The position numbers and the translations under genes are program-made. DNA of 64,000 nt from Ignelater luminosus. Lineage: Eukaryota; Arthropoda; Insecta; Coleoptera; Elateridae. The stretch lies in contig VTPC01090544.1 of assembly GCA_011009095.1 (NCBI GenBank), positions 202,921 through 266,920 on the forward strand. Direction: 5' to 3'. Shown here in pieces: positions 46,494-57,700 of this stretch. Position 1 is the first letter of the stretch. Each line of letters begins with the position of its first letter. Under the pieces are notes generated by a model. That model had not been told where the DNA came from and made no database searches. It saw nothing but the letters and a program-made list of their open reading frames with translations.

Positions 46494-47965
46494 TAGTCCA
46501 GGGAATAGAGACATATTTGCTTGCAAAAGGTTATGTAGTTTTGATTTTTGGATATGTTATGTACATCGGCGCCCTAATAAAAAACCAGAGTTTTCGACCT
46601 CGTCGCCCCTGTGCGGGCGCCGTGGGGCCCCAAAAACTATCAAAATCCCGGACTTTTTTTAGTTTTTTGATAATATCTTTTTACCAAAGCGTTACAGAGA
46701 AACAAATTTAGATTAAAAGTTGTAGAGCATTACATTTGCTACAACTTTTGTATGAAAAATGTTTTTATAGAATGATTAGGTAGAGAGTTACGTTTCATCA
46801 AAGTTACCAATTTTTCGTAAAAATGATACTTTTTTGAGATTTTTAATTTTTTTGAAAAACAGTTTTATTACTATTTAATGTTAATTCACATAAATGAATT
46901 ATTATGAATTAAAATATTAATCATGAACCTCATGGGCAATTGAAATAGCAACATTAAAATGGAAAGATGAAGGAGCCAATTACCAATTTTTATAATTATA
47001 ATAATAAGAAATATTATGACAATGCAGATACTATAGTAATAAGAAAAGTTATAACTTTCAACGTTTAGCTATGGTTTCTGGTTTTGAAGCTTCAGCCAGT
47101 TCTTCTTCAACTTTTTTAATTAGCAGCCCATTTGGATCGTCTTCTTCATTATCATCAGTTATGATGTCTGCTGTATTTTTCACAAGTTTGCTTAGAGCAG
47201 TGTTTAGAAATGATAGAGCATCTGAATTCGGCCTTTCTACAGCTGTAGGCCTTAGTACATCGTTTGCAGTGACAGGAAATGAAAGTCAGGATTGACTGAT
47301 GAACTGTGTTCCTGGCAGTTTTAATAGGAACAAGTCCTTTACTGTCTTTCCTCCATCCCCAGTCCGGAGGGTTTTTCATTTAGCTTATCCATGTCTGGGC
47401 TTGGTGATACGTGAGGAAGACATAGTACATAGCAGCATCCTGTGTAGGTGACAGCTTGGCAAAATTGAACTTGCCGCCAGTAGCAGATTTGGAGAAGAGA
47501 TGATAGCGCAAAGTATTTAATGTTGTTGCCTTGTCAGCACCATAATGATGAAGAAGTATACGTTTTATGTGAAATTAACATTATATTATTATTATTATTA
47601 TTATTGATAAAAATAAATTAAATAGTAAAAAACTGTTTAAAAAAATCAAAAATTTCAAAAAAGTATCATTTTTACGAAAAATTGGTAATTTCGATGAAGC
47701 GTAACTCTCTACCTAATCGTTCTATAAAAACATTTTTCATACAAAAGTTGTAGCAAATGTAATGCTCTACAAATTTTGATCTAAATTTGTTCCCCTGTAA
47801 TGCTTTGGTAAAAAGATATTATTAACAAACTGAAAAAAGTCCGGAATTTTGATGGTTTTTGGGGCTTTTTATTAGGGCACCGATATACGTAACATATCCA
47901 AAAATTAGAACTACATAACCTTTTGCAAGGAAAGACCTATTTTCCAGCCTCTACTTCCTGGACTA
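46494..47965. mobile_element. 1.47-kb long-TIR element, TAGTCCAGG ends, ATA duplication
   Basis: The arms of roughly 390 bp (46494-46889 and 47618-47965) are inverted: TAGTCCAGG, GCAAAAGGTTATGTAGTT, GGCGCCCTAATAAAAA-like, ACAACTTTTGTATGAAAAAT, TAGGTAGAGAGTTACG and ACCAATTTTTCGTAAAAATG. ATA flanks both sides (46491-46493 and 47966-47968). The ends resemble those of the 38002-39269 foldback, so they are one superfamily. The interior carries a minus-strand Cys-rich coding remnant and an (ATT)7 run at about 47585. It is nested inside the DD37E element. Confidence 0.9.
47155..47560 (-). pseudogene. Cys-rich C-terminal fragment of a transposon-borne protein
   Basis: On the minus strand a frame with one internal stop reads YGADKATTLNTLRYHLFSKS, AKLSPTQDAAMYYVFLTYHQ, AQTWIS-stop-MKNPPDWGWR, KDSKGLVPIKTAR, then TFISCHCKRCTKAYSCRKAE and CSIIS. 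The GW...GLVP block followed by CxCK...C.C(R/K)K..xxC is a tail I associate with uncharacterised proteins repeated many times in arthropod and cnidarian genomes, presumably transposon products. Several Cys are lost or displaced. Function is unknown. It is the only coding remnant in the surrounding long-TIR element. Confidence 0.6.
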
Positions 47966-48009
47966 ATATAGAATATACAAATAAAAATTAATTAAATTAT
48001 CAGAGGCCC

Positions 48010-48963
48010 ACTTTCTTCAATTCTCCTCAGCTTCTTCCGTACACCTTCCATCATAAGTCGGATCAGGTTGACGTCGATTTTTCTGGCGCAACAAATGATT
48101 CCTTTTTTTCAGTTGCTCGGCCGATGTTGCCTCCCAACAATTTTCATATACTAATTGAGATAAAATTGCCTACAAATTCTCAATTGGGCGCGCTTGAGGA
48201 AAATTAGGCGAATTTGCACACTTTGATACAACGGGTGTGTTTTTTGATTCCAGCAATTCCAACGTTTTTGGGGAATAATGGCATGACGTCAGATCTGGCC
48301 AGAAGATTATTTTGTCTTTTCTATAATATTTATTTACGAAATCAACCATGTTTGGTGAGCATTTGGAAATATACACGTCCGTATTAATTGCTTCTCTTTT
48401 CCGAATATCGTGCACTATGCCATTACCTTCGGCTCAAATTTCGATTTATGAATAAATTTTATATTCACAAGTGTAGTTGCTTTGTTCTTTGTGTAAAAGC
48501 CTTTGTTTGTAACGTTAGCAAACGTAAAGTATTTCTCATCGTCCATAAAGATGGCAACATCACTCTTCAGAAATTTTTGACTTTATAGGAATTTCTTCTA
48601 GCTGTTTTTCTGTCTATCAAGGTTTTACATTACGTTGGTATCTCTTCAGTCCAATTTTCTTCAAATTACGGCACATCGTATCCTTTGACACCTTGAATTT
48701 GCGTGCAAGCTTACATGAACTTACCCCAATTCGATTTTGAGGCTACTCTTTTCAATTTCTAAAGATTACGAGCACTTCAAATGGGTTTTCTTCCGGATTT
48801 TGTTTTATTCTCAGAACCAACATTATTTTCATATCTTGTAAATATGTTATATATTGTCCTCCAACTTACGCCTTTTTTGAGAAAATGATATAAAACACGG
48901 TTTCTGCTATGCGCTTCAAGCACAGCATAGACATGTTCTCGTAAATTGTTTTGTTGCGACACT
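48010..48963 (-). pseudogene. DD37E-type Tc1/mariner transposase, degraded
   Basis: The N-terminus (SQQNNLREHVYAVLEAHSRN, then a FLKKGVSWRTIYNIFTRYEN helix-turn-helix-like region and SGRKPI) is followed by a stop-ridden middle. The C-terminal part (48415-48170) reads YISKCSPNMVDFVNKYY, IIFWPDLTSCHYSPKT and NFPQARPIENL, with D and E separated by 37 residues (DD37E, as in ITmD37E-type elements). The tail (48170-48010) continues YENCWEATSAEQLKKR. Frameshifts and stops make it non-functional. Confidence 0.85.
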
Positions 48964-49194
48964 TTTGTTGTTACAGTTAACACAATACTGAACACACAAG
49001 TCAGTAAACATACTAAACAAAACATAAATGACAACTTTAGATTTCCAAGACATCGTGGATCATATTTCTGACTACTTAGATTTAGTGCCGCTACTTATAA
49101 TACACACCTTATGCAATCTATGATTATGGCTGTTAGAAATATTGATATCACTTACAGATACTAATGTCTAATGCATTCTTTCTTCTTGTTTCAG

Positions 49195-51560
49195 ATATAT
49201 TTGTTAGCTGCCTCGCCTAATAATATAGTAACAGCAGTATTTAGAATTCATTTGAACCTTCTGAACGGACCATTGTTGGCTTTTCTTTTCCCGGAAACTG
49301 ATACTCGAATCGTAAGTATTTTGCTTGTTAATACATCTTAACAAATATTTCCTTTTAGTCAGAAATGCAGCAATAATTGTCAGGGCCTATTTTATTAAGT
49401 GTTCAGATGACACTGAGCAATTCTGAGAATTAAATATGACGATGTTAGCGTACATTCCGAGTTCACAGTAGAAGAGTTTGAAAGTAGGAAATTGAAAAGA
49501 CAAATTTTAGGCAACTTCTAAAGTTATTGCAGTAGTAATTTGGCGGGCCAAACATAAATGCCGTAATGCAAAAAAACTATTTGTATGATTTTAGATTTTA
49601 GAGTCTCTCAAAAAGTCACTGTTTAGTAATATTTTGCCTTTTTTCCTTGTTAATATCCAGTGCGTCTTCTGGTAGAGTAAGAATAAATAGTGAAACACAT
49701 TTCTGCTTTCATCTTTCTTACAGACTTGCATTATTAAGTGTATTCACGTTCTTTTAGGTCAGATCAGATTTACAACACACAAAAACTAACAATTTGATTA
49801 TTCTCAAATCCTTAGTTGTTTGTTTCTATAATTAATGTTCTTTACGTCCTGCTTTTTCCAATAATATTCAGTTCACATTAAATTACATTCAAATAAATCT
49901 TTGCAACATTGGTTATACCAAAAGTATTATTAAAACCAGGGCGCTTTCTACATCTACAGGGCCATCGATCATATACGAAAGATTCTTAAATCATTATACC
50001 ACACAAAGACCTGACTTCCCTTCAGCAATACTTCTCACTTATTAAATGATTTCCACAACATTGTCTAATAAAACTATGCATCTTCTGCTCTCGTGGCTCC
50101 ACATATGTTGGAAAAAGGGACTGTTGGCCAAGTCACGCCATGACGGTAAACTAAAGACTTTCTTTGCTAACCGACTAACTTGGTCATCCAGGATGATGTC
50201 CAACGTAGAAAATGTGGAACTAAAGTTCTACTTCCCTCTCTTTTATAACTACCGCGTGTTAGCTGATCTAAGAACTAAAAAAAGACAAACTGGAAGACTC
50301 TGAATGAGTCAGACTGAGCAATTATTGATCACCTCTGTTGACTCGCAAATAGCTAAAAATCTGTAATCAAAGTAACGTGAATGGCACGTGCAATAGAGGC
50401 AGATTCGGGCATTAAGGTTGCTTATTATGCTTTTCTCATGTTATTGAGAATTAGAAAATGTCGACAGTTGAAACAATAGAATTCCAAACGCTCTCTAAAA
50501 CAGCAAGGGTTATAAAAAAGTTGGCGCTTTCGATCTATAGAAGTGTCATGTCTGCAAGATTTTCCATATAAATTACAATCTTTGTTATGTTGGTCAAACT
50601 CCTCAAAGATAATGATTTAAGCGTAACCAACATTAAAGCAATAGAAAATTAATAGATATTGTGAGTTATGTATATCTACCTTAAAACAAAGCCAGGAGCA
50701 GTTGAGTAATAAACTGTAAAAAATCATTTATGTGCAAATGAACTAAGATTATTTAGACGTCTTGTACGTATAAATAATGAAAGTTCTTAACAAAGTTCTT
50801 AAAGAAATGAAAAAAGTCTTATTTGCAAGACCCATTTAGATTTTACTTACAATTGATTTCAAACTTTAATTAAGAAAATGAATTGGGAGTGCCATAATAC
50901 TTCTTACAAATCTCGCACTTTATAAAATTTCCTCTAAATGTGTCATTAGAGCTTAAAATTGTAGAATTTCAGAAAGATTTAAAAAACTCTTTAGACAAAT
51001 GCCATATTATTCTACGTTATTGTTCAAAGTTATTTAAGATTATTAAAATTAAAATTTTTCTTAGTTTCCTTCCCTTCAAGCTTAAACAGCAATTAGCAAT
51101 TTTTTATTATACTGGCGGGGTAAAAATTGAAAAATCACAAAAAGTGCTGTATATGCTAAAGAATTCATTTTTCCACATATTTAATGAAATTTTGGTTGAT
51201 AAAACGCCAGAAGGCCATATATCAAAAAGTAAGATTCATCCTAGCGTTAAAATTTAAGCTGTTAAGCTTCTGTGGATGTGTTAATCTGTATATACATAGT
51301 AGTTTTATGTTTAAGCTGCCATTAGAAGCGGCAATATACTGGATTCAGCATGGATTAATGTTTGTTGTGCCTTATTACCTCTTACGACTAGGAGGTAAAT
51401 ATAATAAATAACTTTCTAGCAAAAAACTAATTGATTCTTGTGAAATTTTTCTGTTTCAGGAGTATATAACGTCGAAGAACTTTCAGACTTCAGTTGGAAT
51501 GCTGTCAGTTATAGCTTAAATATTTTTTATCACTTCGTTGTTCTTCAGACAATCGCAGTT
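49195..51560 (+). CDS. TMEM164 homologue, three internal exons
   Basis: The exons are 49195-49311 (phase 0), 51316-51394 and 51460-51560, with TTTCAG/GTAAGT, TTTAAG/GTAAAT and TTTCAG/GTAAGT borders. Joined, they encode 99 residues in one frame: FRIHLNLLNGPLLAFLFPET, then LEAAIYWIQHGLMFVVPYYL, LRLGGVYNVEEL and FYHFVVLQTIAV. This matches the central transmembrane region of TMEM164, a multi-pass membrane protein of the ER/Golgi reported as a lipid acyltransferase linked to ether phospholipids. The invariant-looking IQH and FYHF motifs are present. The N-terminal exons and the C-terminal part (the region usually with a CP...DPFYGP motif) were not found here, so introns or gaps filled with transposons must separate them. 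Start and stop are outside or unrecognised. Confidence 0.85.
49312..51315 (+). other. 2.0-kb intron of the TMEM164-like gene
   Basis: The intron begins GTAAGT and ends TTTAAG. It contains short frames (50046-50303, 50940-51257) with no recognised motif and no identifiable transposon ends. Confidence 0.7.
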
Positions 51561-52629
51561 GTAAGTATTAAGTAAAGATTTTCTGTATAAAAAATAACTT
51601 TTATACTAAGAACCAGCAAAATAACGCTTGTACAGGAAATCTGAAATTTATTGTTCTTAGCATATTTATGTGTTTCCACCTTTTCTCACACTATCCTATT
51701 AGATTATGTAGGCACGTGAAACTTCCAGTGATATATCCATTTTCCTGTCGTTTCCAAAAATGCATTGTGACTGACTTAGTAAAAGGTATATAAATCTTTA
51801 AATCCGAAAATCTGAACGCACAATATTCAACCATTTTTAATATCAATATATCATAAACCAGCTGATTTAACGAGTTGACTGTCGCATTTATTTAAATCCT
51901 TTCCATTGTGAGTATATCTTGTTTCTTTTTCCTAGAGTACGTAATGTCTTTTTAACGAGTTTTAGTTTTTGTTTCTTTTTTTTAATTTTATAAAATCTTT
52001 ATAGCTATTATTGTTACTATAAACGTGCTGTTTAAAACTTTAATTAATTTTTGCTTGCACCGGACTAACTCAAACAGCTGCTTTTCGATGGTAAAGGGAT
52101 ACAACAGATGCAAATGAAACGTAAACGGTATTAAGTTCAAGAAAGTAGTCCTAATAAAACAGAAAATCAGTTTTTAAGTATAAATAGCGTTAATAAAAGA
52201 CAACGGAAGCGCAAGGAGTTGCAAGTTTTTTTCCTAGCGAAAATGGAATGTGGTTGCAGACATTTCTTGTTGAAGATTTGACTTTAATCTTTCTTGAAAA
52301 ATCAACACATAAGTAACCAACCATCGGATACTACCTATTCCTTCGTAGAGTTTTAAACTGTACCATCACTACATTAGTATCGTCCACTAGATTTTAGAAT
52401 TAAGCCTGATAAATGTTCTTCTCTTTTCAATTTGGATAACTCCAGAAAATTGAGCTGATTTTCAGAATAGGTAACTGAAGAAGGACTATTAAAATTTTAA
52501 GAACGCATAATTAGCAATCCGTTGAACACCTGGCATGTTTGCGGGTATTACCTACAGTGTGATATTCTGATGAATGAAAGGTCTTGTCGGTTCACTTCTG
52601 GAGAACAAGATTGTTGATTTGTGGCTGAA
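51561..52629. other. Downstream interval, presumably intron
   Basis: Starts with the GTAAGT donor of TMEM164-like exon 51460-51560. No further exon was recognised. AT-rich, no clear repeat. Confidence 0.4.
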
Positions 52630-52794
52630 TCTTTGAGCAGGGCCGGCGCTAGGGTTTTGGCCACCCCCGGACAAAATTTATTCCATTACCCTAGATTCTA
52701 ATAGATCTAGATCTTACCATTTTGTCTGTTAGACTGTAACTAGAATTGCTGTCTGGTAGACTATGCATTTAAAAAAAAAACAAAAACACCAATA

Positions 52795-52895
52795 ACCTGG
52801 CCCTTCGACTCGTCAACTTTTATCTCATTTAACCGACTTCGTATCTCTTACCCTTTACGAGATCCCAATGGTAAACCTTGAATTTTGGACACATA
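52795..52895. repeat. Terminal fragment of the 16005-16516 foldback family
   Basis: AACTTTTATCTCATTTAACC, CGTATCTCTTACC, GAGATCCC and TTTTGGACACAT parallel, in order, the right end of the inverted-repeat element at 16430-16520 (ATCCCATTTAGCCG, GTATTTCTTGCC, AGATCCCC, TTGGACACAC). It lies within the hAT element's 3' region, so it inserted there or was captured. Confidence 0.6.
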
Positions 52896-53097
52896 TCAGA
52901 TCTTTTTTAATTGCATGTCCTCCGAGTTACGCACTCCGTGTGTCGAGGTCAAGAAAAGTCCAAATAAATCACCCAGAAGGAGCTTATTAAATATGTACCT
53001 TCTTCGTCTTTATTGATGCAAATGTATCAATAACGAAGTCAAAATCAGTCTTCGCAGCTTCTTCTCTTTCAATACTTAGTATAGCAAGATCGCATAA

Positions 53098-54340
53098 TCA
53101 ATTTTGACCCATAGAGGCTCTCACATAATTTAAAATTAATTTTAATTTGCTGAAAGATCTCTCACAGTTAGCAATGGATACAGAAATTGTTAACCTTACT
53201 TGGATCGCTATACGAATATTTGGAAATACGCTCTTATCTCCATATTGCACAATAAATTGCAGAACTGAAGTCCAAGATTTCTTCCTATAGTTGTTGACCA
53301 TCAACATCGCAGTTGTAACAGTTTTCCAAATTTTCGCATTTTAGTTTTAAGCCGTCATTATCACTGCTGTGAGACAATCCTTCAACGTTAAGAAGAAACC
53401 CAAACTTCTTGTCCGTTTCATGCAAACGACTGAACCTATCAGCCATTTCCGTAGGAAGACTGTCAATTGTTCCCTTCATGACTCTTTCAATTTCCTGTTT
53501 AGCTGTTAATTCGGCATCGGTCGACGTTTCGCGAGTCATTTTTTTCTTTCGTCTTGGTCATTTTTGGTTTTCAACATCCCAATCTTAACAGAGTCTAAAT
53601 CCAACTTCTAGAGCTTCAGTTGCCAAAGTTTCTCTTTCATCGTGAAAATGATCTCTGAGAGCTTTCAAATCTGAGTCCATGCTTGGATCTTGCAATCTCT
53701 TTTGAACCCGTTCAATAGGAATGAGTACTTTTATTTCACTTCTTGATTCACTAGTCTCATATGTACCGTCCATCATGACCTGGAGAACTTGAAGTATATG
53801 GTCATGGTATTTATTTGCATTTGCACTCCATCTTGTTATACGCTCCGACTTAAGAACCGTAGGCACAGTGTTTTTGAGTTTTTCCCACCGTTAAGTTGAC
53901 GAGGAAAAAAATATGTAGAGAACTTGAATCGTTCCAAATAATGTTACCATTATTGCGTCCCGTTTGGCTGCGTGTCCACCAACCAAGTTGAGTGAGTGGT
54001 TATCACAGTTTACAAACACTGCCAGATGGCTCTTCTCATTCATTCTTTCCTGAATACCACTTTTGTGTCCAGCCATCACAGCAACGTTATCATAGCACTG
54101 TGACCGACAATTTTGCAAGTCTATTAATATTCTTCTCTAATTGGTTCAAGATGGTCTCAACTAAGTTCTTAGAATCTTTCAGGTTCGTCTGAATAAAACC
54201 AAGAAAAGATACGAACTGTTTCTATTTTTCAAAATCGAGTTCCACATATCTTATTATTTTTGAAACTTGCGTACCCTGTGCCTGATCAGGAGTCGAATCG
54301 AACATGAGACCGAAGTACTTAGTTTTACGAATTTTTACGC
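53098..54340 (-). pseudogene. hAT transposase (ZMYM1-like), degraded
   Basis: Minus-strand pieces in family order: YFGLMFDSTPDQAQGTQVSK (about 54315-54250) and LGFIQTNLKDSKNLVETIL; CYDNVAVMAGHKSGIQERMN with NCDNHSLNLVGGHAA (54118-53891); RITRWSANANKYHDHIL (53866-53585); ADRFSRLHETDKKFGFLLNV (53539-53285); and the C-terminal dimerisation block VSIANCERSFSKLKLILNYV (53307-53098). The SFSKLKLI motif is diagnostic of hAT transposases. Frameshifts separate the pieces, so no functional protein is encoded. Confidence 0.88.
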
Positions 54341-54753
54341 CCAAGTTAAAGACGGGTGCTACATAGCAAGTGACACCAAATGGCGCCCCTTCCCATTGTC
54401 GCCCAGGGCACGTGCCCTGCCTGCCACACCCAGATACGCCACTGCATTTATATTAGAATTAAAGAAAGTATTTACTACAGGATGTTAGTTTACGGTGCTT
54501 CTAATAATTCCACAGTTTTACCAGTTATACCTACTTAAAGAGAGAGAAAACTGTGCTTAACAAATAAATTCAATTATTGGTTGCTGGTAGTCAACTTCTA
54601 TAAATTATTATTCCGAATTTTTATAATTTTTATTTATATTTTCGATCAATGTAATATTATTTTATTATTAACATTTTTTGCTGGTTTTGAATTTTGGCTG
54701 CCCTTGGGTGGCTGCCCGCTCGCCCTGCCGATTACGCCGGCCCTGATTTTGAG

Positions 54754-57700
54754 TCACGATTCCGTTGGATCTCGTGGTTTCAATTACTATGATAATTTTG
54801 CCGTCAACTAGAATTTAGCCGAATCCGGAACTATTTCAATCCCCAGTAGGAATTTTTAACGTGCAACTCATCATTTCCGGACGGAAAAGATCTCAGAACC
54901 TTAGCCAAAATCAAGTATGTAACTTTCAGAGTCTAGGTAAACTTGTAAATCTCTCGTTTACTGAAGTGTCTTAATTCTCTAGGCAGGACCGTAGACATGA
55001 ATTTTTAAGAAAAACCTTTACCAGAAGGACTGCGCTACAATTCTGCAGAAGTTCGATGCTCGATTCGGTCCTACTTATCTCATTTAAACATAATGCGAGG
55101 CTTAATCTAGACTTGAGTTTTAAAAAGATTCGTTGTTTTCCCAGAAACTCACCAACAAAAAAAAACGCCGATTTAATCAATTTTGTATTTATAAGCTTTT
55201 GACATAGATATTAACAGAGCTTTTGCCTTGGCAAAGTATCACCTCACTGCAGACAACAATTTAATAAATCATGTTCAGAAATGCTTGTGCTTAATGAAGC
55301 TTTCAATAATACAAATGTTTCGTACATTTCTACATAAAAAACGCAAAATTTATTAGCTTTTCTACTGTCACATGATCTAGATTGTTTTGCACAAGTTTGC
55401 AAGACTTTAACAATAAAATATCAGATCTAACCCAACCAAGATCCAGATCATTCTGTTCAGATATCACACAGCAAAACGAGAATCTTTTTGAATCTTTCTC
55501 AAGCACTTTCAATTTGGATCCGTTCACCTTAAACTTTTGATGCGGCTCTGACGGAGAACAGGATAGCATCTTCAAAAATGTTTTCGTTCACTGTTTGGAA
55601 AAGCATGCAAACTATCTAATCGGTATTCACTTGATAAACCTTAAATTAGCACTCAAACAAAAACATACAGGTGCATTCGTTATTCCAAGAACTCTTCCAG
55701 TTCCTCTCGCCGAAAAACCTAGAGTGAGATAGAAGTATCTGTCTGCAATTTTTTCTTTCGGAAGTCTCTAGGTATACGATTACCAGACCTGGAGAATATT
55801 CTCAAAACACCAAATCTTGAGTATGGTCATTTTGCCGCCAACTAGAATTTATCCGATCCGAGGTTTTCCAAACCCGGTTGGTATTTTTAACGTGCAGCTC
55901 ATTGTAATCACATCCCTCCCAAAGGATGGCATCCTTTCTCAGATTTTCTCCGCGTGAAAAACCTTAGGACCTCGTCCCGGAATTAATTGAGATTATTATC
56001 GTTATGGATAAATAAAATTTAACAAAATTATAGATGAGTTTCCTTAAGTTTTCTATAGATATAACCTCTTTCAAACTAATCCTCTGTGAGATTTTTAAAG
56101 GGTTGGGTTAGGTTAACGATCAACCAAAGACAATAATATGAACGCTGAGAATTTTTGTTAGAATATTTAATTTTTTTAACAATCTTGAATGGCTGCCCTC
56201 CATTGTTGGCTTCTTAGATAAATTTACCAAGCCATTCTTATCGTTTTAGTCAAAGATCGCTGTAAATGCTCTATCTGTCAAAACTTTTAAATAAATCAAT
56301 GTTCAGGGATATTAAAGTCAAATTTCTAAAGAATCTGGATTTTCGTAATCGTAATTGAGTAGTGACCTTGCAAATCTTTTACATCGTTTGGTATTGAGAT
56401 CTAGGCTCAATTAGTCTTTAATTCTACTGCTTTGGTGCTTTTCAGTTGCCAACTCAGATTTTGCCTTTCTCTTTCCTTATTGAATTAATTACATTGTTTC
56501 CAATGGTATCGTGGAAAAAGATCTTGAGCTTAGTTATCAATTTTTTTGTGTATTATATACTTAGTAAGTCATCTCTTTGGTGGACTTTGTCATGTTATAT
56601 ATTTTAGAAACTGCAATTTAGTATTTAAGTTACATATATGATTTTTACTTTAATCAATCTTATATCTGATTGATACAACCAGATGTTTAAAATTAAATTA
56701 AAACTAAAATATTTAGACAAGATTAGCAAAGACAGTTTAAATGAACATTGCAAGCAATTTATTCTACGTTGCGAAGAGATTTAGTTTAACATTTGTTTTT
56801 GATAGAACGAAATCCCAACAATAAAAATTTTTATTACAAAGGGATTATGGGTATGATATCACGTACATTAAAAAATTTTGCCCTTTGATTATACACAGAC
56901 AGGACAGATCACATACGAAATTACTTAATAATAATTCTCATTAAATTTGTTACATTTTATAGTAAAAAAATAAATTCAGTGGGATATTTGTAACAATTTT
57001 GTAACTGTTAGAGAAAATAAACAACAACACACAGTACAAACATCACAGCTACAATTGAGATTTCTAAATTACCGAATTGAATGCATGGGGAAAAGCACGA
57101 AACCACGTTTTTATGTTTACACATATTCACATACAATATCTACTTTATGTTGAACTAAACGCAAATTGAACCGACACACTGTCATTTCGAAGGATGACTT
57201 TTTCACAAATAATTTATCACCAAAACAGTAAAACAGAAAACAATGGAATACAATTCCAATCCATTCTTTTTCATTCCAACATATTCACAGAAGAAATCGA
57301 TACGCACTTTTCAATACAAAAGCAATCATGTTCGTTGTTATAGTATTTCCTTTATTATTGTATGGGCATAAAAGCTTTTGAAGAGTACTGGAATTTCTAA
57401 TTTATTCTTAAATTCGTTCCTGTAAAGATTTTTGGACATATTGAGAAGATACTCAAGAAAAAAAAGGTTTGAAAAACAATAAATTTGATTTTAAGAATAT
57501 TGGATTTTTCTAAAACCTTCTACGAGCGTGCAGAGTAATAGGAAATAAATTTATTACCGTGTTATTACCATTATGCTGTGCATCCCTTTTAACTTGAGAG
57601 TTTATTAGATAGACGAGAATTTTATAGTACCTGCTTATTTTTACTTTCAAGCTAGTAGTAAGCTTTCTTTATAAAAAAAGACCATCAATAATAATTAGTA

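Larger units (their letters stand above)
46394..49109 (-). mobile_element. DD37E Tc1/mariner element, interrupted
   Basis: The ends AGGTRTGTATYATAAGTAGC are inverted (46394-46420 and 49083-49109) and flanked by TA at 46392-46393 and 49110-49111. Removing the nested element at 46494-47965 leaves about 1.24 kb, a normal length for a Tc1/mariner element. The minus-strand transposase remnant (48010-48963) fills most of it. It lies in the intron just upstream of TMEM164-like exon 49195. Confidence 0.9.
52638..54745 (-). mobile_element. 2.1-kb hAT element
   Basis: The ends CAGGGCCGGCG are inverted (52638-52648 and 54735-54745), flanked by 8-bp segments TCTTTGAG and ATTTTGAG (six of eight identical). 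The minus strand carries a degraded hAT transposase. Near the 5' end (54390-54440) lies GC-rich sequence GGCGCCCCTTCCCATTGTCG, common in these ZMYM1-like hAT elements. A fragment of an unrelated foldback family lies at 52795-52895. Confidence 0.85.

Noticed and set aside
47071..47295. Plus-strand Ser-rich ORF of 74 codons
   Set aside because: Antisense of the Cys-rich minus-strand coding remnant; serine runs come from the complementary codons.
48777..49034. Signal-peptide-like N-terminus (MSFMFCLVCLLTCVF) as a membrane protein
   Set aside because: The hydrophobic part lies upstream of the transposase start; the remainder is the DD37E transposase N-terminus.
51184..51411. Continuous 75-codon ORF as a single-exon gene
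   Set aside because: Only the part from 51316 matches TMEM164 and it begins exactly after an acceptor (TTTAAG) that keeps phase with exon 49195-49311; the upstream part is intron.
53992..54192. Plus-strand ORF in the hAT region
   Set aside because: Opposite the hAT transposase coding frame with its diagnostic motifs.
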